From positions 434,001 to 498,000 of the forward strand of contig SKCR01010151.1 in assembly GCA_019454045.1 (NCBI GenBank): 64,000 nt of DNA, given 5' to 3'. A program made the translations under genes and the position numbers. Below the pieces are notes generated by a model that saw nothing but the letters and a program-made list of their open reading frames with translations, ran no database searches and had not been told where the DNA came from. How positions within the stretch are numbered: position 1 is the stretch's first letter; each line of letters starts with the position of its first letter. The stretch is from Zanthoxylum bungeanum (taxonomy: Eukaryota; Streptophyta; Magnoliopsida; Sapindales; Rutaceae). Below, in pieces: positions 35,511 to 49,002 of this stretch.

Positions 35511-37507
35511 TGTTGGAGTTCTACGGTCCCAAGATCGAATATCAAGCATAAAACACATGTGAATACAATCAACAAAGTTGCAGAATACTTACATAGATCG
35601 GTTGAGACGATGCGGTGAAGAACAAAACTCCATTTTCTGCCCTCCATGAAGCTCGGCAGTGAGCTGAAATTGCTCCTCCAAATTCGGCTTTGGTCCAAGC
35701 TCCAAGCTTTCGTGATGTGATTCCAAGCTACGGATGGGTTTCCCTATCACCTTCGCGTGACTCCGGAAGTGTGCTAGCACCTTTGAAATTTTGCCGCAAA
35801 ACTTCAAATTGCTTCTCCTTGGCTCACGGTGAAACCAGTGAGTTGAAGAAGAGCAGCCCCTTTGGGCGTGTGGGAGAGAAGAAAGAGAGGAGAGAATGTT
35901 GTGGTTAGTTGGCAAAAAGTTTATCTAATACACATTTATTTTATTTTCCAAAAAATCAATAAATTGATTTACCAAAAATGGCTTCAAAAGTCAAACAATT
36001 AAAGCCCACAACCACTACATCAATCAATTGTCACATCACTCAAAGTGACATGTGATTTGACGCTTGATGTGACTAGCAATTTGACGCTTGATGTGACTTG
36101 CGTGCCGCACTGGAATTCGAAATTCGAATGCGCTCGCAAATACTCCCGGGCTCGGGTTCGCTAATTCCAAATTAACGAATTTTCCGTTGCGACGTAATTA
36201 AATGATAATGCCTAGAAAAATCACTATTCACGTCGCTAACAAATTAATTCTAAATTAAATCGTTTGTCCGAATTAAAATCTAATTTTAATTCCGCGTCGA
36301 AATCCAATTTCGTAAAATACATCGAATATATTATTTTATCGATTAATTCCAAATTAATCGTTCTCTCTCTTTAAATGATATTTTATCCCAGATAAAATAT
36401 CTCTGTAATTAATCCCAGATTAATTTTCTCTCTCTACTAATTAATTCCAGATTAATTAAGTGCGAGTCATACGTTATCGGTGAATCTTCTAGAAGCGACC
36501 CATGAGATCCCCGGATATGTTGGCAGTAAATCCGGTCGTCGGACTATCCGAACATGTACGTACCTAGTACTACGTTTGTACCGATTTACAAGACAATGTT
36601 GGCTTCTAGCAAAGCGCCATGCCTACCCAATTCTCTAGAAATATCCTTACAGGAATATAGTGATCTATATCAGGCGTAGTATACGTAATATTGCGTATCT
36701 CGATCCAGTATCGGATGTCACGTGCTAGGCCTGGGGCTGGAATTGTGTCTGTCCCGTACGAAGCACATATCGAATCTCTGGTAACTAGTCTCTATAATCG
36801 GATATACTTGACCTAGTCAAAATATCCCGATGACTGCAGTACATAAGAGAACCAGTTCCGTATCCTACGTGACCATCATCTCCACTATGACTGGAGTGAT
36901 ACTTCCGTCTTGACATCACACCCAACACACTACGATTCTCAATATACCCAGCAGAGGCGTGCACAGAACCTGTTAAAGCCCTGGACGACCAAAATCAAAG
37001 TATATTGATTGTCACAAGTATTAGCGGTGCAAGTCTCAGGTTAAGACCAAATACACATACCCTGATTTCGGACTTCCATAGACACACAATCATACTACCA
37101 ATGGAATTCCGAGGGGTCTATCCAGAGCGAAGCTGTTTCCTGTACCATCGGTAAAACACAACCTCATATTACACTTGCATGAGTATCCTATACCCAAATA
37201 TATGAGAACTATGTTGTTATGCCCTCACAACGCGCACAAGTGTAATACTAGTCTTTTACGTATTATCAATGTCCAATCTCGATAATACTTTGACTATGGA
37301 TATTTAATGATTAATCCTTCGTGGATTGATACTGTCTCATATCATCTCAATCTAGGAACTAATCATAGGGACCTCCTATCATTTATACATCTTTGGCGAT
37401 CTAATTACAAATGATAAGAGAGCAATCTCCTTTGTCACATAGTTAATTTGTACAACAACACCATGATCTGTACAAATAGTGACGCTATGGGTCATAACTG
37501 TCCAACA
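35511..37507 (-). repeat. E3 3' LTR (1,997 bp)
   Basis: In + coordinates it runs from TGTTGGAGTTC to TGTCCAACA and pairs with 46799-48810. The inverted-repeat ladder with CCA spacers lies at about 36165-36460. The sense ORF found in other LTR copies is interrupted here. Confidence 0.95.
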
Positions 37508-37520
37508 ATCTCCCATTTGG
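37508..37520 (-). other. E3 polypurine tract
   Basis: On the - strand it reads CCAAATGGGAGAT, immediately before the 3' LTR, with one change from E1. Confidence 0.75.
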
Positions 37521-37539
37521 CCTATAGCCAGTCACTCGA

Positions 37540-40500
37540 GTGTCTTACACCCGAACTATGTACGGTTGGCTCAAATTACTGAGAAAATGTTTTCGTCAGC
37601 GGATTTGCATGATTATCGTCTGATGCGATTTATACGATCATCACATCGCCACGATGTATGATTCGAACGTATCAGATGGATAATCGAAGTATATATCTGG
37701 ATCATTGATGAGACCATTAATTCTTTAGCCTGCGCTGAAGCCTAGCTAAGCTGCTAACATAACTATATATAATCTAATTAGATTTATTATCGACCCAAAT
37801 GGCTTCTATTACTGCCTCAGCTGCAGCAATATTTCGCTTTTGTTGTTTATTTGGTAACAGTATATCGCTTGGAAGATTTCCAGCTCACTGTACCGTTATT
37901 CAAACTTTATAGTACCGTTTGCGACTTATAGTCGTCTATATCGGTTAGGAAACTTACAGTAGTGATCCCAGTCACTTCAAGTTCTCCATCTCCTTAGATT
38001 AAGACAGCATCCTTAGTTCTCTAAGATACTAAAGGATGTTCTTAACTTCAATCCATTGACTATCACTTGGATTGGCCCGATTGTGAATCCATATGCTCAA
38101 AGCGTATGAGACATCAGGTCATGTACATTTTTCAATGTACGAGTTCTCGGAGAGTGTTAACAACTTTTAGATCTATCCCAGTAGATCTTTATTCCTAGAA
38201 TAAAGGTTGTTTCTCCCAAGAATTCTACGGAGAATTTTCATGAAAGCCAAGCTTTCACCGATTGACATTATGGGAATATCATTTCCAAGAAATGATATAT
38301 TATCATTATTTTTATAGGACATTATGTTAGTGCGCTCCCACTAACCCTCTTATATACACAAGAATCATTTTCATTTTTGAATTAAATCATACACCATTAT
38401 GATTACATCAAAATGACAATTCCAAGAACTCAATGCTTGCTTCAATCCAAACATGGATCGAATAACCTGCAAACCTTGTTTGCTAGTTTTGGTACGACAA
38501 AACCGACAGGATGTTGTAAACATCCTCCAAAAGGGTTTCCGTTTAAGGAAAGCGATTTTCCCATTAGCTGACATATTTCATAAATGAAACATACAGCATT
38601 AGCAAACATTATCCAAATGGATTTACTGTGGCAACATGTAAAAGGTTTCGTTGTAATCGACACAATGTTGATAACGACACATTTTCGCTAAAAGCCTAGC
38701 TTTATACGTTGGTATGTCGCATTTCCATGTATGTCTTCCTTGAAGACTTATATAGTACCAGTAGGCACGATGCCTTGCGGTACATTAACTAGTATCCAAA
38801 CATGGTTGATATACATGGAATCCATTTAGGACTCATGGCACTTTGCCATAATAGGGAGTCGATACCTTGTATCACTTCCTCATACGTAGTCAGTTGGTAT
38901 TCCTCAATAAGATTGACATCTTTATGAGGTGAGATCAGAAACCCATACCCCATGTTGTTTTCTGACTCTCTCCGTTCTACGCGGTTCTTGTGTATTCAAA
39001 GATTACTGGTAAAGTTTCATCCTTGATGAACTATATTTGTTCCATTAGGATTCGGTGCCAGGAACAATATTACTCCGATTTTCATCGAGTTTTACTATCC
39101 TCCCACTTACCAATGCATATAGGTATTCCTCTTAGGAAAACCGCATGGTGAGCAACAATCGAATTATTCTCTTGTGAGTTGTATAAGTACTATACTTCGA
39201 TTTCCCTAGGATAACCTACAATTGGCACTTATCCGATTTGGGTTCTAGTTTGGTATCATCCAAACATATGCCTAGCATACCCAAATCTTCAGGAATGTGA
39301 AACCCAGTTTCTTTCCTGTTCATATCTAATATGATATCTGTCAAACAGATTTTTATGGAACCTTATTCTAAATAAGTTCTGCACTGTTAAAGCTTATCCG
39401 TTGAAGGAAATGGTAGCTCAGAGCGACTCATGATTAACCTTGTCATGTCTAATAAAATTCGGTTACTCTGTTCGGACACATCGTCAAATTGACGTGTTCC
39501 GGGAGGAGTCCTCATTGAAAGATTACTATACTCTTTTAAGTATTTGAGAAACTTATTGCTTAAGTATTTTCATCATGGTCTAACCGTGACGATTTAATAC
39601 TTTAGCCGATCTGTTGGTCTATTTCGTGTTGAAACTTTAACAGTTTCTGATTTGTGTTTCAAAAGAAACATATAACCATAACGCGATACCACATCCGTAA
39701 AGGTCACGAAATATTCATATCCACTTCTAGCCTAGCTAGACATGAGACCACTTGCTTCACTATGAATTAGGGCTAACAGATCGGTGGCATTTTCACTTTT
39801 ACCAAGTAAAGGTGTTTTAGGCACTTTGCCCAATAAACTATATTCGTAGACTTTATTTGAATGGAATCAAATCAGTCATAGTACCCACTCTTCAAAAGTG
39901 TGGATATACGAGTCTTGTTTATAGATTGTGTCCCAGACAACAATGCCACAATTAAGTTTCATCTGATAAAATCAGTTTGAGCTATTTGTTTGTCATGTTA
40001 TATGTTTGAGATTCATTTATATTTAAAATATAAATTCTGTTATTCACATCTAATGTGTTTATCTCAATATCATCTTTATATAATGAAACACTTTAGTGTT
40101 CTATGATATAAAGGTAAATCCGCAACGGATTAAACACTGATATAAAGATAATGTTTCTAGTCAAACTAGTTACATTATAACAGTTTCCTAATTTAAGTAC
40201 ATACCCGAAGGGTAGTTCCTAAACTTAGATTTCTACGGTTGAAACAGTGACTTTCGTCCCGTTTTCAATTCGCAGATATATCTCAACTGAAGTCAATATC
40301 CTGCTCATAGCAGATTCTGTACATCAATGCATATTAATGTATCATACTAAGTATCTAAAATCCAATTTTAATACTAGTAGTGAACATATATGACAAACAT
40401 ATTTGAAGTCGGAGCCTTGCTCATCTTCAATTCCTTCATGTCTGCTTTGTACAAACGGCAGTCACGCTTCCACAATCCCGTTTGCCACAATTTAGGCAGA

Positions 40501-41060
40501 CATTTTGGGATATGTCATTTGTCTTCCTAGAAGATTATAATGATTTTTGCCTTTGCCCTTTTCTAACACCCTTGAAGCCTTTGGCCTAGCTTTGACCTTC
40601 TAGAATATTGAAATAAGTGCGCCTTGCGCTATTTGCCTTATTACAAACTTTGGCTTGGTCTCCTTGAGAATAGCCATCAACTCTCCAAGAGTTATTTATT
40701 GCAATTTAGTACTTCTAAGATCTAATAATAGATTTATGAAGATCCTTCAATTTCATTATCATACTGTAAGGATCTAATCCTTAGTTCTGATTAAGAGATT
40801 AATGAGTCTAATCAGCAAGCTTAATGGATTAAGCACTAAAGTTATCATCACATGAATCTTCCAAAGATTATGCTCTACTATTTGCTTAACTCCGGGCTTA
40901 GGCTTAATATTTTATTTTATCAAATAAAGTAACTTATTAATTTTCAGGACTATCCTGAAATTTTTTTTCCCAATTTGAAAATTAAAGTCGTTTAAATACA
41001 TTTTCCCCAGGATTATGTTTTAAACACTAATCTTTCAATTTTATCTTGATTCTAATAGTC
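37540..41060 (-). pseudogene. E3 gag-pol remnant (Copia)
   Basis: Decayed gag-pol recognised by its alignment with E2 and E1: RNase H near 37580-37990, RT near 38270-38680, integrase near 39480-39960, protease and zinc-knuckle area near 40250-40500, gag to about 41060. It lacks the gag start codon and the same gag segment as E1. It carries the same 4-bp RT deletion, and the YVDD region reads as the same AT-rich scramble as in E1. No domain has an open frame. Confidence 0.85.
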
Positions 41061-41553
41061 CAACTATTTAATCAACAATTTAGGTACTATTTATTATAAT
41101 GATTACTATAGTCCAACTATTTAATCAACTATAATTTAATTGTTTAAATTCAATTATATTGATTACTATAATCCAATTATAAAATCAACTATAAATGATC
41201 AATTAAATTCAAATATATTGATTACTATAATCTAAATATATAATCAACTATAGATGAATAGTTTGAATACAGTCCAACTGTTTTATTAAAACAACAATTA
41301 AATATTAGTCAAACTAATAAATAATTTATTTGACGAATGATATTTATTTGAGCGCGTATGGCAAGTTATTAAACAAATATTGCAAATCTAATACTTACCT
41401 CCCACTATTTTTCGGCGAGCCTCTAACCCTCTGTCGAGTACTCGGGAAATCGTGTTTCCTAGTGGGCTAGGATCCTGTTAAATATCACAATCTTGACTTT
41501 GGCCAACAAATTGTATGATAATTAACTAGGTAGATCTCTAAGATCAATTGGAT
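41061..41553 (-). other. E3 leader, gag-proximal part
   Basis: Non-coding leader with a cluster of TGG/CCA-spaced inverted repeats (on the + strand the core is AGTCCAACT or AATCCAATT) and one copy of the CTTGACTTTGGCCAACAA motif at about 41491. It is interrupted at 41559 by the solo LTR. Confidence 0.7.
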
Positions 41554-41558
41554 CCCAT

Positions 41559-44500
41559 TGTAGGCACTGCATTTTTGCATGTGAAACCCGATGATGAGTC
41601 TCAGTTGGAGGCACTACCTTTTTAGTTAAGGATATTGCGGGAAACGGTCGTCGGAAGGGAATCGGTATTTCGTTAGATCATTGTTCACTTATTTAGCGTC
41701 AAGATCACTTGTTGGACCTCCGTTTAGATCACCTTTGGCCCAGAAAGAAAAAAACCCAGAACCTTTTAATCTTGGCCCAAACCCACTCACCAAACCAACA
41801 CAACACCTAACCCACAACCTAGGCCCACACGCCCATCACCCTAAAATACACCCAAATTAAATTAAATATTAATTAAATAATGTAATTGAATTAAATAAAA
41901 TAATTAAACCATTTACCAATTAAATAAAACATAAAATATAATCATACCTAATCTAGATAAATCAAATATATTGTAACATACTAACTTAAAATATTATATA
42001 CTAAATTAAAGAAATATTATGCCTAATTAAAACCAATCATAACCAATTAAAAATATTGACTTCCTAATCTAAAAAATTGTATTCCTAAACCAAGCCAATC
42101 AAATATTCAACCTTCCTAATTCACCAAAATTTGTCCCCCAATCAAATATATATTTTCCTTTTGTGACACTAATTAGATATTACAAATCCTTATCCATGCA
42201 AACCCTAATTGACAACTATAAAAATAAGACTCATTCAGCAGCTCGAATCTCTCTCTCTCTCACACACGGCAAAACCCAGCAAATTGCAACCCTAAAAGAA
42301 CAACTCTGATTCACGACAAACCAAAAAGCACACACTGAAGAAACCCTAAACACTCTATTCCCTCTCTCGGTAAGCCAAGAACAACACACAACACCATCTC
42401 CCGACTCCTCCTTCACGCATAAGCCACCTACCCATTTGACCACACGTAGCCCACTAACGCTTTCTTCCCTAAATCACGCATGTTGCTGCCAAAGACTCAC
42501 GCCCACTGAAGGAACTCTGAAGCCACGTACACAACCCATCAACACGCCACTATGTCCCCTTCACGCCATTAATTTCCACAGCAACCCTTGCCAGTTCACG
42601 TCTTCTGCCCCCTTTAATGCACCTCTATTCAGCCGCGTATAACACCCAAAACGGCACTTGAAAATACCCCACAAAACTGCCCAAAACTACGCACATAAAC
42701 TGCCAGTTAACTGTCCTAAAACTGCACACGTAAAAAGTCCAGACAGCCTCTCAAACTGCCTAAAACCACATTAAAAACTGCCAAAAACTGTTCAAAACAT
42801 TGACCAGAAACTGCTCCCGGAACCCTTCCAAAACAGCAGCCATTTACCCTTCAAAAACGCATAAAACAGTCCCCAAACAGTGAACAAACACACCTAAACA
42901 GTGACCAGAAAACCGCGAGGAAACAGCAACAAAACGGAGGTAAAACAGCAAGCAAAACAGCAAAACAGTGAGCTAAGTCGCTAAACCAGTGAACCGGAAG
43001 AGTTGCGGAGCGATAACCCTTCCGACTGCCGTGAAACGCGAGTCCGAAAGTCGACATAAAAGGTTAGACCTGAGGGTATTTTTCACACTTGTTTTCAGTT
43101 GTATTTTTATCATTTATTGAGTTTCGTTTGCATGATTATTTTTGAGTGAAACATGTTGTGGCCCTTGAATAGATAGAAAGTGCATGAATTGTGAAATATT
43201 GTATGTTGTGGCCTTGGAATAAAATGAAAGATGTGTCAACTCTCGCGGTATATCGGATGGAAACCCGTACATAAATTCATAGCCGATTCCGAATGGACGG
43301 TAGTATGATCTGTACTCGGGATACAACTCCACGTACCGCTTGAGTAAACGGCACCTTCTTTTGTTTTATGTTGCTTTGATTCATTTATTATTCGTCATTT
43401 AAATTCTGCATGTTACTTGTTTATGTAATTATGTGATCGAGCGCATGGCTTAGTAAGTTGGATTAAAGGTCCCCTATTTTGAGGGGTTAAAACCCTTTTA
43501 CCACGATGTTTTGCCGCGCCGGTTGATGCATATTCGGTTGAATGTAAGATGTGTTCAATCGGGTATACTAAGTTTGATATTATTGTCTTTATTCTTATAT
43601 GTATGATGCAATCGAGTGCATGGGCTTAGTAAGTTGGATTAAAGGTCCCCTATTTTGAGGGGTTAAAACCCTTTACCACGATGCTTTGCCGTGCCGGTTG
43701 ATGCATATTCGGTTGAATGTAAGATGTGTTCAATCGGGTACACTAAGTTTGATATTATTGTCTTTATTTTTCATATGCATTATGTGATCGAGCGCATGGG
43801 CTTAGTAAGTTGGATTAAAGGTCCCCTATTCTGAGGGGTTAAAATCCTTTACCACGATGTTTTGCCGCGCCGGTTGATGTATATTCGGTTGAATGTAAGA
43901 TGTGTTCAATCGGGTATATGAAGTTCCATATAGTTATCTTTATCTTTGTACGCATTGTAATGAAAAGCGCATGGGCTTATTGTGTTGGACTAAAAAGATT
44001 CTCCATTTGGGGGAAGAAAAGCCTAAAAGGCTACATTTACCACGATTTTTGCGCATCTTTTATCTATTGATTGCATCTTCTATCCTTGTCTTGGCTTGAT
44101 TTATTATCATTTGTGTATCCATGTCATGATAGAATTTGGGCATTATTTCTCGTGGTATATAGGATGGAAACCCGGACATAAATTTCATAGCCGATTCCGA
44201 ATAGACGGTAGTATGATCTGTACTCGGGATATAATTCCACGTACCACTTGGAAAAATGCCCACGTGTGTGTTTGTGTCATTATTAGTTATCTTCCTTTGC
44301 ACCACATCACGACATGTTTATTTTAGCATATAGTTGTCTTTTTTACCTTATGCATTTGTAATATCTATTAGTGATCTATTTATATTATGCGCTTAAATGG
44401 CTTTCCTTAATATGCATGCTTGTATGAATGCTATTTGTTTGCACCTCTGTGTCTACGATTGTGAAACTGTATGTCTTCCGTATGTCGATTTATCTTTATG

Positions 44501-44878
44501 CATGAATTTGGACATAGATTATATACAAATAGGTTGTATGTAAACATGAAAATGTGTTATATGTAAATTTAGATATGAGCTTTGTAACTATGCATGCAAA
44601 CTTAGGAATGACTTATCCTTGGAAATATATTGCTTGGGCTTGGTTAGATTATTGCATAAATCATTTTATTACAAGTGGCATAAGTAAGGGACTATTCCGA
44701 ACCCAACGGTTTGAGGTCTTCCCTTGCGAGGGGTGAGTGCGGCCTTAAATCTTTGTCCCGGTTCACACCGGGTGGCGACTACATTATTCTCCGGTTTAGT
44801 CCCCCGTGGGCTACTCCGTACTCCCAACTAGGCCGCGAGCCTAGAATAGCATGCGTCGTCCAGTTCCTGTGTCTCACA
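41559..44878 (+). mobile_element. Solo Ogre/Tat-like LTR (3,320 bp) nested in E3
   Basis: Starts TGTAGGCACTGCATTTTTG and ends GTGTCTCACA, with a perfect 5-bp duplication CCCAT at 41554-41558 and 44879-44883. The start matches the 3' LTR of the element at 59581 and the end matches that element's 5' LTR end at 55585, so it is one LTR without an interior, left by LTR-LTR recombination. A TATA-like CTATAAAAATA lies at 42214. The second half carries a 175-bp tandem repeat and a 100-bp block duplicated 907 bp apart (43241 and 44148). Confidence 0.93.
43431..44050 (+). repeat. 175-bp tandem repeat inside the solo LTR
   Basis: Units start at 43431, 43606, 43782 and 43960 (periods 175, 176 and 178 bp); the last unit is diverged and partial. 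Each unit carries GCGCATGGGCTTAGTAAGTTGG, the AGGTCCCCTATT hairpin with GAGGGGTTAAA, and GCCGGTTGATGCATATTCGG. Confidence 0.92.
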
Positions 44879-44883
44879 CCCAT

Positions 44884-46782
44884 CCAATTCCTAGATCCAG
44901 TAGGGGGACTTCCAAGTCCAAAACATATATCTTATATATGCCAATATATCCAATATATTGCCTAACCTTTTTCCTCTGAATCAACTAAGCCTTGGCTTTG
45001 GCACAACAAACTTAGTGATCCCAGTTAAGCGTGACCCATTGACCTTGGAAAGCTTTGTAATCAATTTTGATGGACAAGAAGTGATCTTGACTTTGGCTAA
45101 CAAATCACAACTTGGACAAGACACCGATAAGGAACAAAGCTTTCGTGATTCAAACACATCCTCGACGGACAAAGGCCTTGACTTTGGCCAACAAACCAAT
45201 GTCAGTCTTGGATCTTGAGTAAGAATCACTCAATGGAAGGAAAAACGCTTAATATTTTACGAGGGTTTTTCGCGTGCAAATTGGCAACCAATTTATTTCT
45301 TTGTTAGGTCTCATCATCATACACCCTTAAACATGCATTCTAAACACATAATAAGGCGCATATAAATAAAATAATAATGATATGCGGATGGACACTTTAC
45401 ACATTGATCCTAGATCAAATCTCTCACTTTCTTCTCTCCCGCTAGCACAAGTATTTACTTCTACCCATTACATAACACTTCTAAAGAAACCTCATTTACA
45501 TTGAGGGGAATAGGTGAGAAGAGAAATACACAGAGTCATGAGGTAATAGGCTGGACACGCATGTCCAATTTAATAAATTCCAAATTTATTACAACAATTT
45601 CTAAAATTGCCCCACCCATCTAATATCCATCTGATATACATTATTCATGCATCGCAACCATGTATTCACACAAGCATGTTATCAATCAATCTAATCCAAT
45701 TAATTAATGTGATAATTAATGACCATCCAATGTTCAAACAACGATTTGATTTTACGCGAGTCAAACTCGTTTTGCGAATAAGTACTCAAAGTATGAATTC
45801 TTGAATTAAATTAAACTACAACATTAAATCCAATTCAATTTGTATTTAATACTAATCCTTTATTTAATTCCAAATTAAATATTACACTTTATTAACGAAC
45901 CTTTACGACTTAGATTCCAAATCTAATCGTTACGGGTCTTAAAGCCCGATTAACGTCCAACGTTAATTTAATTAAAGTCCAATGGGCTTTTAATTAATTT
46001 CTTTAAGGCGTGGAATTTTGGTCAACTTGGGTCAAACCCAATAACCAAAGCCCAATCAAGGAGTAACCCCATAAGCCTAGAAATCAACTTAGGCCAATTA
46101 GGCCCAATTAAAATAATTAAGGTCGGCCCAATTAAAATAATTAAGGTCCATTATGTCATAATTTGACTTTATGGATTCGGTTTTGGGCCCAATTGGATCC
46201 AACCAATTTAGCCTAAACCAATCTTGGTACAACCAAGCCCAATAAGCCCATTTACAACATTAAAGCCCAATTCCAAAATAAGGCCATTTAATAAAACTAC
46301 AAAAATTCCAAATTTTATATTTAATTAAACAAAGTGTATAGCATAAATAATTACCCAATTCAATATTTCCAAAACATCAATTAGCCTAATTAATCATGCT
46401 CATTTACATTAAATCATGTCCAACACAATTTATCAAAAAATCAAACCCAATCATGCTTTCAAGCTCTCGGTTTTAAGGGCAATTTGATGTCCAATTCGAA
46501 TTCAATACAATCAAATCCAATTCAACATTAAATCAACATTCCCAATCGTTTCAAGTCATCCAATGATCAACGAAACAAAAATCCAAGACATTTAGGGCTC
46601 CTCTACCTCTCGGCCAAGCCAAGAATTTTGGCAAAAAATGATCCAATCATTGTTTCATGAAATTGATCCAATACAACTTCAATTAAACAACATTTAAGCA
46701 TACTCAATCATCCAATTCATAAAATCATGCTCAAATACAATTTACCCAATTTTAACCCTAAATCAAGTTTCATGCTTTTAAC
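44884..46782 (-). other. E3 leader, primer-proximal part
   Basis: Continuation of the E3 leader after the solo LTR. It holds three more CTTGACTTTGGCCAACAA-type motifs (about 44991, 45085 and 45172), making four with the copy at 41491. An 82-residue ORF at 44981-45229 overlaps them; its counterpart is frame-shifted in E1 and absent in E2, so I do not call it a gene. Confidence 0.7.
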
Positions 46783-46797
46783 AAGGCTCTGATACCA
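46783..46797 (-). other. E3 primer binding site (tRNA-Met)
   Basis: On the - strand it reads TGGTATCAGAGCCTT, an exact match to the common plant Copia tRNA-Met site. Confidence 0.88.
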
Positions 46798-46798
46798 T

Positions 46799-48810
46799 TG
46801 TTGGAGTTCTACGGTCCCAAGGATCGAATATCAAGCATAAAACACATGTGAATACAATCAACAAAGTTGCGGAATACTTACATCGATCAGTTGAGACGAT
46901 GCGGTGAAGAACAAAACTTCATTTTCTGCCCTCCATGAAGCTCGGCAGTGAGCTGAAATTGCTCCTCCAAATTCAGATTTGGTCCAAGCTCCAAGCTCTA
47001 AGCTTTCGTGATGTGATTCCAAGCTCACGGATGGGTTTCCCTATCACCTTCGCGTGACTCCGGAAGAGTGTGCTAGCACCTTTAAAATTTTGCCGTAAAA
47101 CTTCAAATTGCTTCTCCTTGGCTCACGGTGAAACCAGTGAGTTGAAGAAGAGCAGCCCCTTTGAGCGTGTGGGAGAGAAGAAAGAGAGGGGAGAATGTTG
47201 TGGTTAGTTGGCAAAAAGTGTATCTAATACACATTTATTTTATTTTCCTAAAAAATCAATAAATTGATTTACCAAAAATGGCTTCAAAAGTCAAACAATT
47301 AAAGCCCACAACCACTACATCAATCAATCAATCAATTGTCACATCACTCAAAGTGACATGTGATTTGACGCTTGATGTGACTAGCGATTTGACGCTTGAT
47401 GTGACTTGCGTGCCGCACTCGAATTCGAAATGCGAATGCGCTCGCAAATACTCCCGGGCTCGGGTTCGCTAATTCCAAATTAACGAATTTTCCATTGCGA
47501 CGTAATTAAATAATAATGCCTAGCAAAATCACTATTCACGTCGCTAACGAATTAATTCTAAATTAACTCGTTCTCCCGAATTAAAATCTAATTTTAATTC
47601 CGCGTCGAAATCCAATTTCGTATAATATATCAAATATATTATTTTATCGATTAATTCCAAATTAATCGTTCTCTCTCTTTAAATGATAATTTATCCCAGA
47701 TAAAATATCTCCGTAATTAATCCCAGATTAATTTTCTCTCTCTACTAATTAATTCCAGATTAATTAAGTGCGAGTCATACGTCATCGGTGAATCTTCGGA
47801 AGCGACCCATGAGATCCCCGGATATGTGGCAGTAAATCGATCGTCGGACTATCCGAACACGTACGTACCTAGTACTACGTTTGTACCGATTTACAAGACA
47901 AAGTTGACTTCTAGCAAAGCGTCATGCCTACCCAATTCCCCAGAAATATCCTTACAGGAATATAATGATCTATATCAGGCGTAGTATACGTAGTATTGCG
48001 TATCTCGATCCAGTATCGGATGTCACGTGCTAGGCCTGGGGCTGGAATTATGTATGCCCCGTACGAAACACATATCAGATCTCTGGTAATTAGTCTCTAT
48101 AATCGGATATACTTGACCTAGTCAAAATATCCCGATGACTGCAGTACATAAGAGAACCAGTTTCGTATCCTACGTGACCATCATCTCCACTATGACTGGA
48201 GTGATACTTTCGTCTTGACATCACACCCAACACACTACGATTCTCAATATACCCAGCAGAGGCGTACACAGAACCTGTTAAAGCCCTGGACGACCAAAAC
48301 CAAAGTATATTAATTGTCGCAAGTATTAGCGGTGCAAGTCTCAGGTTAAGAACAAATACACCTACCCTGATTTCGGACTTCCATAGACACACAGTCATAC
48401 TACCAATGGAATTCTGAGGGGTCTATCCAGAGCGAAGCTGTTTCCCGTACCATCGGTAAAACACAACCTTCTATTACACTTGCATGAGTATCCTACACCC
48501 AAATATATGAGAACTATGATGTTATGCCCTCACAACGCGCACAAGTGTAATACTAGTCTTTTACACATTATCGATGTCCAATCTCGATAATACTCTGACT
48601 AGGGATATTTAATGATTAATCCTTCGTGGATTGATACTGTCTCATATCATCTCAATCCAGGAACTAATCATATTGACCTCCTATCATTTATACATCTTTG
48701 GTGATCTAATCACAAATTATAATAGAGCAATCTCCTTTCTCACATAGTTAATTTGTACAACAACACCATGATCTGTACAAATAGTGACGATGGGTCATAA
48801 CTGTCCAACA
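46799..48810 (-). repeat. E3 5' LTR (2,012 bp)
   Basis: In + coordinates it runs from TGTTGGAGTTC to TGTCCAACA and is followed by the ACTAT duplication. The inverted-repeat ladder lies at about 47470-47770. Differences from the 3' LTR are sparse, so insertion is not ancient. Confidence 0.95.
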
Positions 48811-48815
48811 ACTAT

Positions 48816-49002
48816 ATGTCTATGTTAATTAATTTAAACCAAATTTATTAAGGTCGGGTTCTAATATTGGCTACACATGGCTTGCGAGTATATTTATATC
48901 TTATAGGGAAATCTATTCAAAAAAACTAGATCACGCTCTATTATTCTCACTCCTAATCCCAAATTCTCATGTCGAGTTCCTAAGAATTTACCAAGACTAT
49001 TC
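48816..49002 (-). repeat. Athila/Tat-like LTR, middle fragment
   Basis: Short stretch between the E3 duplication and the solo Gypsy LTR. No ORF. It is assigned to the split LTR only by position between fragments 35100-35505 and 51546-52289. Confidence 0.35.

Larger units (their letters stand above)
35511..48810 (-). mobile_element. Copia LTR retrotransposon E3 with nested solo LTR
   Basis: Copia element on the - strand with a perfect ACTAT duplication (35506-35510 and 48811-48815), LTRs 35511-37507 and 46799-48810, a tRNA-Met primer site and a polypurine tract. The 13.3-kb span includes a 3.3-kb solo Ogre-like LTR (41559-44878), so E3 itself is about 10 kb. Its coding region is decayed and shares with E1 a gag deletion junction, the lost gag start and the lost RT active site. 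Confidence 0.95.
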
